From Elusimicrobiota bacterium (GTDB taxonomy: Bacteria > Elusimicrobiota > Elusimicrobia > Elusimicrobiales > UBA9959): a stretch of 64,000 bases of DNA. Below are positions 8,149 through 16,099 of this stretch, piece by piece. Every line of letters begins with the position of its first letter. Within the stretch, counting starts at the first letter, position 1. The stretch lies in NCBI GenBank assembly GCA_026388155.1, contig JAPLKI010000010.1, positions 248,001 through 312,000 on the forward strand. Direction: 5' to 3'. Below the pieces are notes generated by a model, which was given only the letters and a program-made list of their open reading frames with translations, made no database searches and was not told the DNA's origin. Both the position numbers and the translations under genes were made by a program.

Positions 8149-9231
8149 CTATGGCTTAGGGCTGAAGGTTTTTTGCGTGTCGGCGAATTCCACCACCTGG
8201 GGCGCTATCAGCGGTTCGAAGACCGGCACAAAGATGTCTTTGTGGATGGATTCAAGGCTGGCCTTGTAGTCTAAAATGTAGGAGAAATGCCAATCTCCGA
8301 AGTTGCGTATTTTTATGAGGTCATGCTCGGCCAGCTTTTTGAGCGCCTTATTGTGCAGGATGAGGTCTATAAGAGCGGGTTCTACGTTTTCAACGTCCGA
8401 GTCGATCTGGGCGTTGGAGTCGGCTGCGGGTATGGCATTTGAGTAGGGGTCGCGGCTTGCCCAGATATTTTTCCAGGTTCCGATATTCGCGGGTTTGGAT
8501 ACGTCCTTAAGGAAATGCGCATGATTGATTTCAATAGCACGGAACAGCCTGACCACCGCGTTGCCCGGCACCAGCGGCGAACCGGCGGTGATTAATCTCT
8601 CTATCTTTATTTCAGGGTGCGACAGGCTGACACGGTGCAGGGTTTCATGAATGAGGACTGTGCCCCAGCTGTGCGCCAGGATATGGATGGGCCTGTTTTT
8701 ATAGGTTTCGTGTACCTCTATCAGCTTTTGTTCAAATTCCTGGGCGGCTTTCGCGCTGTCCTCCGGGTCCCTGGACCAGATAAAAGGAACGAGGGTTATT
8801 TTGTTCTGGGCATATTCCGGCGTTTCGGCGATCTTAGCCTCCAGATAATTATCCGGCAGACGCGCCGCGTGTTGGTCCGGCCCCGCATTGTCTTCGCCGT
8901 TTTCCAGTAAGAAACGGTCTTTATTGAAAGAAACTACGGCGTTAACCAGGTCAATGTCGTTGTAATCTTTTTTTGGAAAGAAGAAATTAAAAAGTTTTCT
9001 AAGGTGATCCACATCAAACGGCCCGCAGCCTATCTCGCCGAAGTCCAGACCCGACACGGTGATAACGACAGGCTCCCTGCCGGCTAAGGAGGGAGCCGGA
9101 GCAGCCGCCGGTATGGCGTTTATGCCCGCGGTCCCGTTGTAAAGGGAATCAAATGAAATGTCCTGGGCTCTAAGGTTAAGTCCCAGGAACGCTAACACTG
9201 CGGCCGAAAAAAGAAAGCTTTTTTTCATCAA
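8149..9231 (-). CDS. secreted alpha/beta-hydrolase (lipase/esterase-like)
   Basis: 360 aa. An N-terminal signal peptide (FLFSAAVLAFLGLNLRAQ) is followed by DISFDSLYNGTAG and an Ala/Pro-rich linker. ILAHSWGTVLIHETL has the nucleophile elbow GxSxG-like motif AHSWG with Ser about 188. The FDSL-then-proline linker is shared with the NlpC/P60 protein at 10576-11382, suggesting a common export or processing signal. It could act on lipids, cell-wall or other extracytoplasmic substrates. The identity of the acid and His of the triad is not certain from reading alone. Confidence 0.72.
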   Translation of the reverse strand: MMKKSFLFSAAVLAFLGLNLRAQDISFDSLYNGTAGINAIPAAAPAPSLAGREPVVITVSGLDFGEIGCGPFDVDHLRKLFNFFFPKKDYNDIDLVNAVVSFNKDRFLLENGEDNAGPDQHAARLPDNYLEAKIAETPEYAQNKITLVPFIWSRDPEDSAKAAQEFEQKLIEVHETYKNRPIHILAHSWGTVLIHETLHRVSLSHPEIKIERLITAGSPLVPGNAVVRLFRAIEINHAHFLKDVSKPANIGTWKNIWASRDPYSNAIPAADSNAQIDSDVENVEPALIDLILHNKALKKLAEHDLIKIRNFGDWHFSYILDYKASLESIHKDIFVPVFEPLIAPQVVEFADTQKTFSPKP

Positions 9232-9398
9232 TAACCCTTAACTCTAGTGTCGCACAAAACATGACTCTTATCAAGGGTCGTATGGCCTGATTTCTTATAG
9301 GCCTAAAGGGCATAGATTTACCGGAGGATGCCTGGTTTTTCTTAAAATTCAAGATTTACCCCCGGTACTATTTGCTAGAATATTTACATTCCTTGAAC

Positions 9399-9465
9399 AA
9401 AGGAGGCGCAATTATGAAAAAAATCACAACCAACAAAACAACCGCGGAAGCCGCCTCCTTTTTAT
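9399..9465 (+). promoter_or_regulatory. hairpin pairing a Shine-Dalgarno with the end of a 20-codon ORF
   Basis: AAAGGAGGCG at 9399-9408 is perfectly complementary to CGCCTCCTTT at 9452-9461, which is followed by a short T/A run. The ATG at 9414 lies in the loop. It could be a long-loop terminator or a translation-sensitive switch upstream of the kinase gene at 9566. Confidence 0.45.
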
Positions 9466-9476
9466 TCCCTGATTAA
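9414..9476 (+). CDS. possible 20-codon leader or small protein
   Basis: ATG at 9414, preceded by an ideal AGGAGG, encodes a 20-residue peptide starting MKKITTNKTTAEAA and ending FLFPD. Its own ribosome-binding site pairs with codons 13-16. It is followed by a GC-rich hairpin region (GCGGCTCCGCC, GCCGCCGCGC) before the RIO-like kinase gene. The Thr-rich sequence recalls leader peptides, but the downstream gene is not an amino-acid biosynthesis gene, so attenuation in the classic sense is unlikely. Translation is unproven. Confidence 0.35.
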   Translation: MKKITTNKTTAEAASFLFPD

Positions 9477-9565
9477 TTGACTTGATTCCGGAACACCGGC
9501 GGCTCCGCCACGGAGGCCGCCGCGCATTGCGCGCGGCCGCCCCGCCTACACAAAACGGAGCCTGA

Positions 9566-10312
9566 ATGAATTATATTAAAGAATCGTACTCCTGCCCGGA
9601 AGCGTTGAGACAGTATTTTGACGACGGTACCATAAACGGTTACGAGCGCATCCTGAGCGAAGGCAAGGAGGCGGTGGTCCATGTCGTATCAAAAAGCAAG
9701 AGTGCCGGAAAGCTGTATTACGCCGCCAAGGTCTATAAAAAAAGGGAGGAGCGCGCCTTTAAGAACAGGGCGGATTATTTTGTGACACAGAACCTGTTCA
9801 CGAGGAGGGAGTTGCTGGCCGTTCAGAAAAAAAGCCGCTTCGGCAGGGCGGTGGAGGAGGCAGTATGGCAAAATCGCGAGACGGTTTATCTTAAAGAGCT
9901 CTTTGCCGCCGGGGCGGATGTGCCCGCTGTTGTTAAAACGGGGCAGGGCTCGTTTGTGATGGAATACCTGGGAGACGGGAACGAGCGCGCATTTAAGCTG
10001 GTGGAGGCAAGGAGCGAAATAAAAGACCCTCGCGGACTTTTCGTGCGCGTAATGCGCAATGTGGAGTTATTCCTGCGCTGTAATATAGTCCATGGCGACC
10101 TGTCGCCGTACAATGTGCTGTATTACAGGGGCAGGGTGGTGGTGATAGACTTTCCCCAGGCTTCGGACCCAAGGCGCAATCCCAACGCCCAAATATTGTT
10201 GCTGAGGGATCTCCGCAATATCTGCGCCTTCTTCGCCAGATGGGACGTCCCCTCCGACCCAGAAGCCCTCTTTAACGATTTGTGGAATAAATACCAGTTG
10301 AACGAGATCTAA
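9566..10312 (+). CDS. RIO-like atypical protein kinase
   Basis: 248 aa. NIVHGDLSPYNVLYY is the catalytic loop with HGDLSxYN, and VVVIDFPQASDPRR replaces the DFG segment with the RIO-type IDxxQ. LYYAAKVYK supplies the candidate ATP-anchoring Lys. These match RIO1/RIO-like kinases, which phosphorylate or hydrolyse ATP in ribosome-linked or unknown roles in bacteria. GGAG lies five bases before the ATG. The upstream 20-codon ORF and hairpins may regulate it. The substrate cannot be inferred. Confidence 0.82.
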   Translation: MNYIKESYSCPEALRQYFDDGTINGYERILSEGKEAVVHVVSKSKSAGKLYYAAKVYKKREERAFKNRADYFVTQNLFTRRELLAVQKKSRFGRAVEEAVWQNRETVYLKELFAAGADVPAVVKTGQGSFVMEYLGDGNERAFKLVEARSEIKDPRGLFVRVMRNVELFLRCNIVHGDLSPYNVLYYRGRVVVIDFPQASDPRRNPNAQILLLRDLRNICAFFARWDVPSDPEALFNDLWNKYQLNEI

Positions 10313-10328
10313 CATCCCAAAGGAACCT

Positions 10329-10556
10329 GGTGTGCTAGCTCAGTAATTAAATAACCGTTTTGGAGTAAATTAAACGGGGTGGCAGCAGGGGCATTTCGCA
10401 GAAGCCTCCGGAGCCCGACTTGGGCTTGCAGTCAGAGGAGGGCGAGGATGGCAGGGGCCGACGCGCTGGAGGACCCCGGTTCTGCGGGGTGCCCCTGCTG
10501 ACAGGACCCGGAAATAATTACCGAATTAGTGAGTATTAACACCGGGTTTCTTTTTG
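10329..10556 (+). ncRNA. candidate structured RNA ending in an intrinsic terminator
   Basis: Bases 10383-10403 pair with 10480-10500 (CAGCAGGGGC against GCCCCTGCTG, with a small internal mismatch block), enclosing further helices such as AGCCC GACTT GGGCT at 10413-10427. An outer imperfect helix joins GGTGT...CTCAGTAATT at 10329 with AATTAGTGAG...ACACC at 10542, and competes with a terminator hairpin (ACCCGG ... CCGGGT then TTCTTTTT) at 10506-10556. The length and long-rod shape are 6S-like, but I do not recognise a 6S signature. It may instead be the 3' UTR of the kinase gene. Confidence 0.4.
10506..10556 (+). terminator. intrinsic terminator
   Basis: ACCCGG pairs with CCGGGT, followed by TTCTTTTTG. 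It ends either the kinase transcript or the candidate RNA at 10329. Confidence 0.6.
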
Positions 10557-10575
10557 TCAGACGCCGGCGTTTCCG

Positions 10576-11382
10576 CTATTGCAGAAGCGCCCCGAAGGTT
10601 TCGTTCGCTGAAAGCTGCAAGGGATGAATGTTAACCACACTGCCCTTGTTCGGCGCCTCTATGACCGTATAGCTGCCGTCCTGTTCTTTGCCCATGAATA
10701 CTATTACGTGGTGGGCAGGCGTACCGACGAAAATCAGGTCTCCCGGCTGCAGCTGATCCACACTTTCCCTGGGGGCCGCGGCTCTTTGCTGATCCGCCGC
10801 GGTGCGCGGAGGCGTTTGCGCAATACACCCTGATTCCAGCATTGCCGCCACCACAAGGCCGGAGCAGTCCACGCCGGAGTGGGAAGTTCCGCCCCAGACA
10901 TACGGCACCCTTTCTGCCGCAAAACCCTTCAGTTTTTCTATGAACGCCTCGCGGCATCCGCCAGGCTGCATATCCTGGAACGTCATCGGGATAGTAAGAG
11001 ACTCTGTCGCGGGGGCATCCTCTCCGATGCTTGCGACGCTTACCCAGCCCTGAGTGTTGGTCCATTGTCCTGCTTCGGAATTATATTCGCGGCGGTTGAT
11101 CGCAACGTTATATAAATCACCGGTTCTGCCAATGACCTTGACGCGCTCACCGCCGCGCAGTTCCGCCAGGATGTCGGAATCCCCGCCGGTCCGCTCCGGC
11201 GCGCTGAAAACCCTGGTGCCGTCCTTCTTGGCGTAGAATATCACTTCTACGGGAGTGGGAGCCGGAACGGAGATAGCCTGCATATCCCGGCTGAAGCTCG
11301 TTCCGAGCGAATCAAAACTGACATCCGCGTAAAGATGTCCGCATACGCTGAATGCCGCAAAAGCCGTTAAAATAAGTTTCAT
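10576..11382 (-). CDS. secreted NlpC/P60 cell-wall hydrolase with SH3-like domain
   Basis: 268 aa. Signal peptide (MKLILTAFAAFSVCGHLYA), then DVSFDSLG and a VPAPTPV linker, a bacterial SH3-like region about 48-118, then NlpC/P60 at about 140-268. PYVWGGTSHSGVDCSGLV contains catalytic Cys about 173, and TPAHHVIVFMG the catalytic His about 225. Such enzymes cut peptide stems of peptidoglycan (often gamma-D-Glu to meso-DAP). RBS GGAGG lies near the ATG. The post-signal FDSL/PAP segment is shared with the hydrolase at 8149-9231. Confidence 0.88.
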   Translation of the reverse strand: MKLILTAFAAFSVCGHLYADVSFDSLGTSFSRDMQAISVPAPTPVEVIFYAKKDGTRVFSAPERTGGDSDILAELRGGERVKVIGRTGDLYNVAINRREYNSEAGQWTNTQGWVSVASIGEDAPATESLTIPMTFQDMQPGGCREAFIEKLKGFAAERVPYVWGGTSHSGVDCSGLVVAAMLESGCIAQTPPRTAADQQRAAAPRESVDQLQPGDLIFVGTPAHHVIVFMGKEQDGSYTVIEAPNKGSVVNIHPLQLSANETFGALLQ

Positions 11383-11694
11383 AACGCCTCCTTCCCGCCT
11401 TCATGGATAGTGTAGCAGCCCGCCGAACGCGGCGGCAGGGCGTTTAGACCCACCTTCTGTAGGGCCAAAGGACCTAGACGCAAAGGTGGATGAAATTTTA
11501 GTCTCGTCGACAAAGGTAAAATGAGCTTTTTACGGCTTTGAGTATAGAAGCGATATTAAAACCGCGGGCCTAAGGGCCTATAGGTATTTTGCCCGGAAAT
11601 TACTGCCCTTTGCTCCCATGTGGGATTTCATCCTTTTAAGGTAGACTGTTTCAGTAGTCCAAAAGATCATATTTTCGTTTCAAAATAGGACAAC
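11383..11694. other. intergenic region with unassigned small structures
   Basis: 312 bases between divergent genes. CCACCTT (11450-11456) pairs with AAGGTGG (11483-11489) around GGGCCAAAGGACCTAGACGC; CGGGC and GCCCG pair around 11565-11595; GGATGAAAT at 11488 can pair with ATTTCATCC at 11624; and GACT/AGTC forms a small hairpin at 11644-11659. A shared 5' regulatory RNA is possible for the zinc-phospholipase-like gene. AGGA lies just before its ATG. Confidence 0.3.
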
Positions 11695-12774
11695 ATGAAA
11701 AACAAATTGCATACCTGCGCGCTGGCTGTCATAGGCGCGCTGGCTATTCTGCCGGTATTTACTGACAATCTTCTTAGCTGGGACCAATTCTTACCGTACG
11801 TATACAATTCCCACACGGTAATCACAACCGATGCCGCGATGGCGTCCAACCAGACATTGCGCGCATCCCGCGCCGGGGAACTTGCCGGCTGGGCCAAGAG
11901 CCTTTATTCGCGTATACTCCCCAGGATCCCATACGATCGGTGGCCAATGGGAGTATCGGAACTTTCGGGAGGTTTCTATCCCGAAATCTATCTGGACGAC
12001 GGCACTTATTACACAATGAACAGGCTTGAGGAGGGGAACTCCGTGGCCGACAAACCCCGAATGTTCTCCAAGTTCCATTCCACAGTCCTTTTTAACGCTT
12101 ACTGCGATTTTTTTACCAACAAAATGGGCTGGACTAAGGACGCTGAGGGCTGCAAGGAACTGCCGAACGTGGGAGTAGGAATGCCGCTGCATTTTCTCCG
12201 CGGGTACACCGAAACCGGCGGCAAGCCTGTGCTCTGGCCGGCGGCCGATTCCTGCCGAAAGGGCGTGGACGTTATCCGGGCTCTGACCGGCGAGGCCTGG
12301 GCGCACTGGAAAAAAGGGCGGGCTGAAGCCGACAAAACCGCGGCGATGCGGGAATATGAGAAGATGTACATGTTCGCGGGTATTGGCGCGCACGCGGTGG
12401 AGGATTCTTTCGCGCCGGCGCATCTGCAGCGCTCTCCCGGCGATTCGCATGTCATCACGGATCTGTGTTACTACTATGACAATAAGGTGCTTCCGCCCTC
12501 GGAAGCTAAAGTCTGCGCCCACGGCGTGGGTGACGGCAATGAGCCCAGGGACAGTATATATTTCCAGGGAAATGTCCAATACCCGGGCAATGCCATGCTG
12601 CGGGGGCTTGCGACGAAAGCCGCGCAGGCCTATCTTACGGGCTTCGCGAACGCGGCGCTTGACGATGTAAAGGGCGGCAACGCGGATGTTGAGGCCTTTC
12701 TCGAAGATTTCCTGGTCACCGGCAAAGATGAAGGAAAAGGCTACCTAAACTGCGCGACCCTTGACCGGCAATAG
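11695..12774 (+). CDS. zinc-dependent phospholipase C / S1-P1 nuclease-like secreted protein
   Basis: 359 aa with an N-terminal signal segment (LAVIGALAILPVF). FAGIGAHAVEDSFAPAHLQR gives H233, D237 and H243, the HxxxD...H pattern of the all-alpha zinc phospholipase C/S1-P1 superfamily, in which three zinc ions hydrolyse phosphodiester bonds. The N-terminal residues that would supply the first zinc ligand are less clear. A good terminator follows. It is most likely periplasmic or secreted; phospholipid or nucleic-acid substrates are both possible. Confidence 0.62.
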   Translation: MKNKLHTCALAVIGALAILPVFTDNLLSWDQFLPYVYNSHTVITTDAAMASNQTLRASRAGELAGWAKSLYSRILPRIPYDRWPMGVSELSGGFYPEIYLDDGTYYTMNRLEEGNSVADKPRMFSKFHSTVLFNAYCDFFTNKMGWTKDAEGCKELPNVGVGMPLHFLRGYTETGGKPVLWPAADSCRKGVDVIRALTGEAWAHWKKGRAEADKTAAMREYEKMYMFAGIGAHAVEDSFAPAHLQRSPGDSHVITDLCYYYDNKVLPPSEAKVCAHGVGDGNEPRDSIYFQGNVQYPGNAMLRGLATKAAQAYLTGFANAALDDVKGGNADVEAFLEDFLVTGKDEGKGYLNCATLDRQ

Positions 12775-12787
12775 GATAACAACTTAG

Positions 12788-12834
12788 GCCTCCCATCCCT
12801 TACCCGATTAAACGGGAAGGGAGGAGGCTTTTTT
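12788..12834 (+). terminator. intrinsic terminator after the phospholipase-like gene
   Basis: GCCTCCC...CCCTT pairs with AAGGG...GGAGGC, with a small loop pairing CCCG/CGGG, followed by TTTTTT. A textbook rho-independent terminator. Confidence 0.85.
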
Positions 12835-12847
12835 AAAAAGTAAATTT

Positions 12848-13741
12848 ATGAAAATATTGAAAATAGAGAGTGTTTTCGGCGGCCTGCCGGAACTTGAAAC
12901 CCCGCGCTTAAAAGGTATCCTTGTATGCTGCGTTTTGCCGGTACTCCTGCTTTTGCCGCGGATATCCTATACCCAGGAGACAGGCCCGGGCAATGCCGGA
13001 GCCGCCAATTTCAGGCCTGTCCCCGCGGTTTCTGCCGAAGCGGAAACATCTTATCCTAACCCGTCCAATTACAAAAACTTTAAGTATCACGCCGTAATTA
13101 TAGGCGTGGATATCATGAACAAGAACGGTTCCGGGTCCACCTGCCATAATCCATTCGCAATGCGGTTGGCGGCCTTCCTTAAAAAATGGCGCTGCTTCCC
13201 CAAGGGCGGCATTACGGTGCTGAAGGGCGCCAAAGCGACAAAACGGCAGATCAAAAAAACCATCACCGCGCTTCATCTGGGCCCAAAAGATGTTTTGGTG
13301 ATATATTACGGCGGACACGGAGATTTAAAAGGGATTATCAGCATTGACCGGAAAAACAATTACATATCGCCCGCCGAATTATCCGACTGGGCCGAAAGAT
13401 CGGGCGCCGGGTTTAAAGCGCTGCTGGTGAGCGCCTGCTATTCCGGTATATTCGTCCGCCCGGAGGAAAGGGGAAGCGGCTTCCAAAGGCCCGGGTTCGC
13501 TGTGGTCGCCAGCGGTGAAGAAGAGGGGACATCGACATATACGGATAAGGGGATAGGGTTCGGCCCATATCTTTGGAAGCTGCTCAATATACAACAGGGG
13601 AAGGCCGGCAGAGCCGTTACCCTGGGTGAATTCATGGATTTTATCAAGAAAGAAAACGCCGATTGGGAAGAGAACGGCACTTACCGCCTCAACGACGGAA
13701 GAAGTTCCGGGCCGGAGGATTCGGTTCTCTTCTGGAATTGA
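12848..13741 (+). CDS. secreted caspase-like (clan CD) cysteine peptidase
   Basis: 297 aa. A hydrophobic segment at about 23-40 suggests export. The core begins YHAVIIGVD and contains VIYYGGHGDLKG with His about 157 and LLVSACYSGIF with Cys about 197: the His...Cys dyad of the caspase/metacaspase/legumain fold. TCHNPFAMRLAAFL and the following Lys-rich strand fit the first helix and strand of that fold. Target specificity is unknown; metacaspase-like (Arg/Lys) or legumain-like (Asn) cleavage cannot be told apart here. It starts 13 bases after the terminator of the previous gene. Confidence 0.75.
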   Translation: MKILKIESVFGGLPELETPRLKGILVCCVLPVLLLLPRISYTQETGPGNAGAANFRPVPAVSAEAETSYPNPSNYKNFKYHAVIIGVDIMNKNGSGSTCHNPFAMRLAAFLKKWRCFPKGGITVLKGAKATKRQIKKTITALHLGPKDVLVIYYGGHGDLKGIISIDRKNNYISPAELSDWAERSGAGFKALLVSACYSGIFVRPEERGSGFQRPGFAVVASGEEEGTSTYTDKGIGFGPYLWKLLNIQQGKAGRAVTLGEFMDFIKKENADWEENGTYRLNDGRSSGPEDSVLFWN

Positions 13742-13861
13742 AAAGAAAAGCAGGAGCCTGATCCAGGATATGAAGATTTGCCACGCGGCCGCTATTTTCG
13801 CATAATATTAAAGAGTTAAGTCCGCTGATAAAAACGTCAAAATTTAAAGGCCGGTTTTGCC

Positions 13862-14449
13862 GTGAAAAAAATAATATTTCTGTCCTGCATTTTCGCGCTG
13901 ACGGTATCCGGCGCGGCCCAAAACGGGGTAAAAAAACATAAATTAAGGATGGTAAAGGGGGGGAAGAAAATGACTCTTACAATAACCAGTTCCGCGTTCA
14001 AGCACAATGCCTATATTCCCAAAAAACATGCCTGCGGAGGGGAAGACGTGTCGCCTGAATTGAGATGGGGGGACCTGCCCGGCGGAGTCAAAAGCATAGC
14101 CGTCATCATGGACGATCCCGACGCGCCTCCCGGCGCCTGGGTGCACTGGATACTGTTTGACATCCCGCCGGCGCTGACCGGCCTGGAAGAAAATGTCGCT
14201 AAAAACAAGACCCTGCCGGACGGCTCCAAGCATGGGCTTGTATGGGGAGTTAATGACGGCGACTTTAACCGGGTGGGATACTACGGGCCCTGCCCGCCCC
14301 CGGGCAAACCACACCGCTATTTCTTCAAAGTATACGCGCTGGACAAGGTCCTTGGCCTGAGCGCCGGGATAACAAAGAACGCCCTCCTTAAAGCCATGCA
14401 GGGCCATATCTTAGCCCAGGGCGAACTTATAGGCCTTTATAAAAGCTGA
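13862..14449 (+). CDS. YbhB/YbcL-type PEBP family protein, exported
   Basis: 195 aa from GTG. Signal peptide MKKIIFLSCIFALTVSGAA, then the PEBP/Raf-kinase-inhibitor-like fold: VKSIAVIMDDPDAPPGAWVH and HWILFDIPP carry the conserved DPDAP and HWxxxxIP anion-pocket motifs, and YYGPCPPPGKPHRYFFKVYA the second pocket motif. In E. coli YbhB and YbcL are the counterparts; the bacterial function is poorly defined. The domain is complete. Confidence 0.85.
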   Translation: MKKIIFLSCIFALTVSGAAQNGVKKHKLRMVKGGKKMTLTITSSAFKHNAYIPKKHACGGEDVSPELRWGDLPGGVKSIAVIMDDPDAPPGAWVHWILFDIPPALTGLEENVAKNKTLPDGSKHGLVWGVNDGDFNRVGYYGPCPPPGKPHRYFFKVYALDKVLGLSAGITKNALLKAMQGHILAQGELIGLYKS

Positions 14450-14505
14450 TTGAACACAAAGCCGGGCTCCTTTTTGGGGTATGGGTCTTACCAATGAAAA
14501 TTTGG

Positions 14506-14537
14506 CTAACCTCCCCGTTTGCCGCATAATATCCCCG
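14506..14537 (+). promoter_or_regulatory. candidate promoter TTGGCT-17-CATAAT
   Basis: TTGGCT, 17 bases, CATAAT, about 130 bases upstream of the TPR lipoprotein gene. A similar CATAATAT block precedes the genes at 16438 and 18806. Confidence 0.35.
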
Positions 14538-14671
14538 GTTGGTTTGCGAAAAATCGGTGGTTTTGGGACAGCCTCAAGTCCCCTATAATGCCGTCAGGAT
14601 CTGAAAAACAAATTTGCGTATAAAGCCGAATTCTTTAAGCCGGTCTGAACCGGTACAAGGGGGAAAATACA

Positions 14672-15262
14672 ATGACAGCCAATTCGTCGCTTTTAAAACT
14701 TGCCGCCCGGGCGGGCGCCGCCGCCGCGCTCTGCGCGCTTTGCGCCTGTTCCGCTTCCAGGCCGAGGCCCACAATAAAAGCGGATTCGCCTGAGGATACT
14801 TCCCTGCGCGCTTACAGCCTGGGGAACGCCGCGCTGGAAAAAGGCGATACCGCCGAAGCCCTGCGCGACTTCCATCGCTCCATCGGCCTGGATCCGGAAT
14901 ACCAGTTCGGTTATATCGGGCTTGCGCTCGCCCACTCCGCCCAGGGCGATTACCAGGCCGCCGAAACCTACATTAATAAAGCCATACAGCTCAATGAGTC
15001 CAACCCCGAGTGCTATGTGGCCCACGGACGCGTTTATCTGGCGCAGGGCGAATACGATAAGGCCCTGTATAAGTTTAACCTGGCCCTGGCCAATGACGGC
15101 ACATACGCGCCGGCCTATTACTGGAAAGGCCGCGCCTTTGAGTTGGGAAAAAATGAGCGATCCGCCGCGGAAATGTACCGGAAAGCGCTTGAAGCGGACC
15201 GGGAGTTCCTCATGGCCGGGGAAGCCTTGAAAAGGCTGCAGGATGCGGAGAAGACAAAATAA
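14672..15262 (+). CDS. TPR lipoprotein
   Basis: 196 aa. The N-terminus ends with a lipobox, LCALCAC, so the mature protein is probably lipid-anchored at Cys. At least four TPR units follow (for example ALEKGDTAEALRDFHRSIGL, AHSAQGDYQAAETYINKAI, VYLAQGEYDKALYKFNLALA). TPRs serve as a protein-protein scaffold; it could belong to an envelope assembly. RBS GGGGGAAAA precedes the ATG. It is followed directly by one copy of the 230-bp repeat element. Confidence 0.82.
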   Translation: MTANSSLLKLAARAGAAAALCALCACSASRPRPTIKADSPEDTSLRAYSLGNAALEKGDTAEALRDFHRSIGLDPEYQFGYIGLALAHSAQGDYQAAETYINKAIQLNESNPECYVAHGRVYLAQGEYDKALYKFNLALANDGTYAPAYYWKGRAFELGKNERSAAEMYRKALEADREFLMAGEALKRLQDAEKTK

Positions 15263-15270
15263 AGTGTTGC

Positions 15271-15500
15271 GCTAGCCCGAATCCTGCAGTCAGGATTCGC
15301 CCGGAGGGCAGCTCTTTTGCCCTATGATTCAGAAACTTATTGGGCAAAAGGGCTGGCTTGCCCCGCCCTTTTACGCTCATAGGCGAGTTTTGAGTGCATT
15401 TTTTGTGCGTGCCGCACCAAGTACACATTTGCCCTGCTTACCGTCGGAAAAGGGCGGCCCCTTCGGGGCGAAAGTTGCAGTTAACTGCAACTTTCGGGCT
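15271..15500. repeat. 230-bp palindromic element, copy 1 (MITE-like)
   Basis: It begins GCTAGCCCGAATCC and ends CAACTTTCGGGCT, so the ends are short inverted repeats, and it is packed with nested hairpins: GAATCCTGCAGTCAGGATTC, a pair around GGGCAAAAG, and GTTGCAGTTAACTGCAAC. A second copy of the same length lies in inverted orientation at 39703-39932. No ORF of its own is credible. Confidence 0.75.
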
Positions 15501-15534
15501 GGAAACTTGAATGTAAGCAGGTGCCTTTTTAAAA

Positions 15535-16068
15535 ATGGAAAAAATGCTTATAAAATATAAACAATTTATTAGGGGACAGTCCCCAAAAAGGTGCCAGGCA
15601 CCTTTTTATGAGTTGTGGTTTACGGTTCTTATTTTGGTTTTTCCCGCTGTTGCAAAGTCCGGCAGTACTGAAACCGTCAGCGCCCCGGAGCAGTACCAGC
15701 AGCAACAGCAGCGGCCCATCATACTTTACGGCAATACCGCAGTGATACAGAAATCGAATGATAATAATTCTGTCGGACTCCGGCAGGAGAATCCGGTGAA
15801 ATTAAAAAAGGCCGCGGGGCCGGAGTCTAAGAAAAAGAAAAAAAACCGTCTGCGCGGCAAACAGGGAGGGAAGCAGGAAATGGCCGTGCTGGCAAAGAAA
15901 AAACTGGTGCCGGTGCATTTTAAAGAGGCAGTGTCGCATAAGTCGCCATATACCTGTAAATGGGCGCTGGGGAAAGTTTTTGAAATTATCGCCGGTTCCA
16001 GGACTATGCGGAGCCCCGAACCGCAAAAACCCCTGAAAATCCAGAACAACGATAAACCGAAGGATTAA
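15535..16068 (+). CDS. unrecognised Lys-rich, possibly exported protein with repeat at its start
   Basis: 177 aa as read from ATG 15535. The first codons run through two palindromes (GGGGACAGTCCCC and AAAAAGGTGCC/GGCACCTTTTT, 15571-15606) that look like an inserted intergenic repeat, so the true start may be a later TTG within ELWFTVLILVF. That hydrophobic segment could be a signal peptide ending AVAKSG. A polar Gln-rich linker and a strongly basic middle (ESKKKKKNRLRGKQGGK) follow. I recognise no family. The coding status itself is moderately supported. Confidence 0.45.
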   Translation: MEKMLIKYKQFIRGQSPKRCQAPFYELWFTVLILVFPAVAKSGSTETVSAPEQYQQQQQRPIILYGNTAVIQKSNDNNSVGLRQENPVKLKKAAGPESKKKKKNRLRGKQGGKQEMAVLAKKKLVPVHFKEAVSHKSPYTCKWALGKVFEIIAGSRTMRSPEPQKPLKIQNNDKPKD

Positions 16069-16099
16069 ATTTTTTTTAAATTAATACCGCGAGATGCCA

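Noticed and set aside
9414-9476. Threonine-operon leader peptide
   Set aside because: The peptide has several Thr codons but the downstream gene is a RIO-like kinase, and no run of regulatory codons long enough for attenuation is seen.
10321-10360. tRNA-like string GTGCTAGCTCAGTAATTAA
   Set aside because: It resembles a D-arm (TAGCTCAG), but no anticodon stem, T-arm or CCA-side acceptor stem follows at tRNA spacing.
11451-11490. c-di-GMP (GEMM-I) riboswitch
   Set aside because: GACGCAAAG and a GGGCCAAAGG string are suggestive, but the second stem and its tetraloop-receptor partner are not found.
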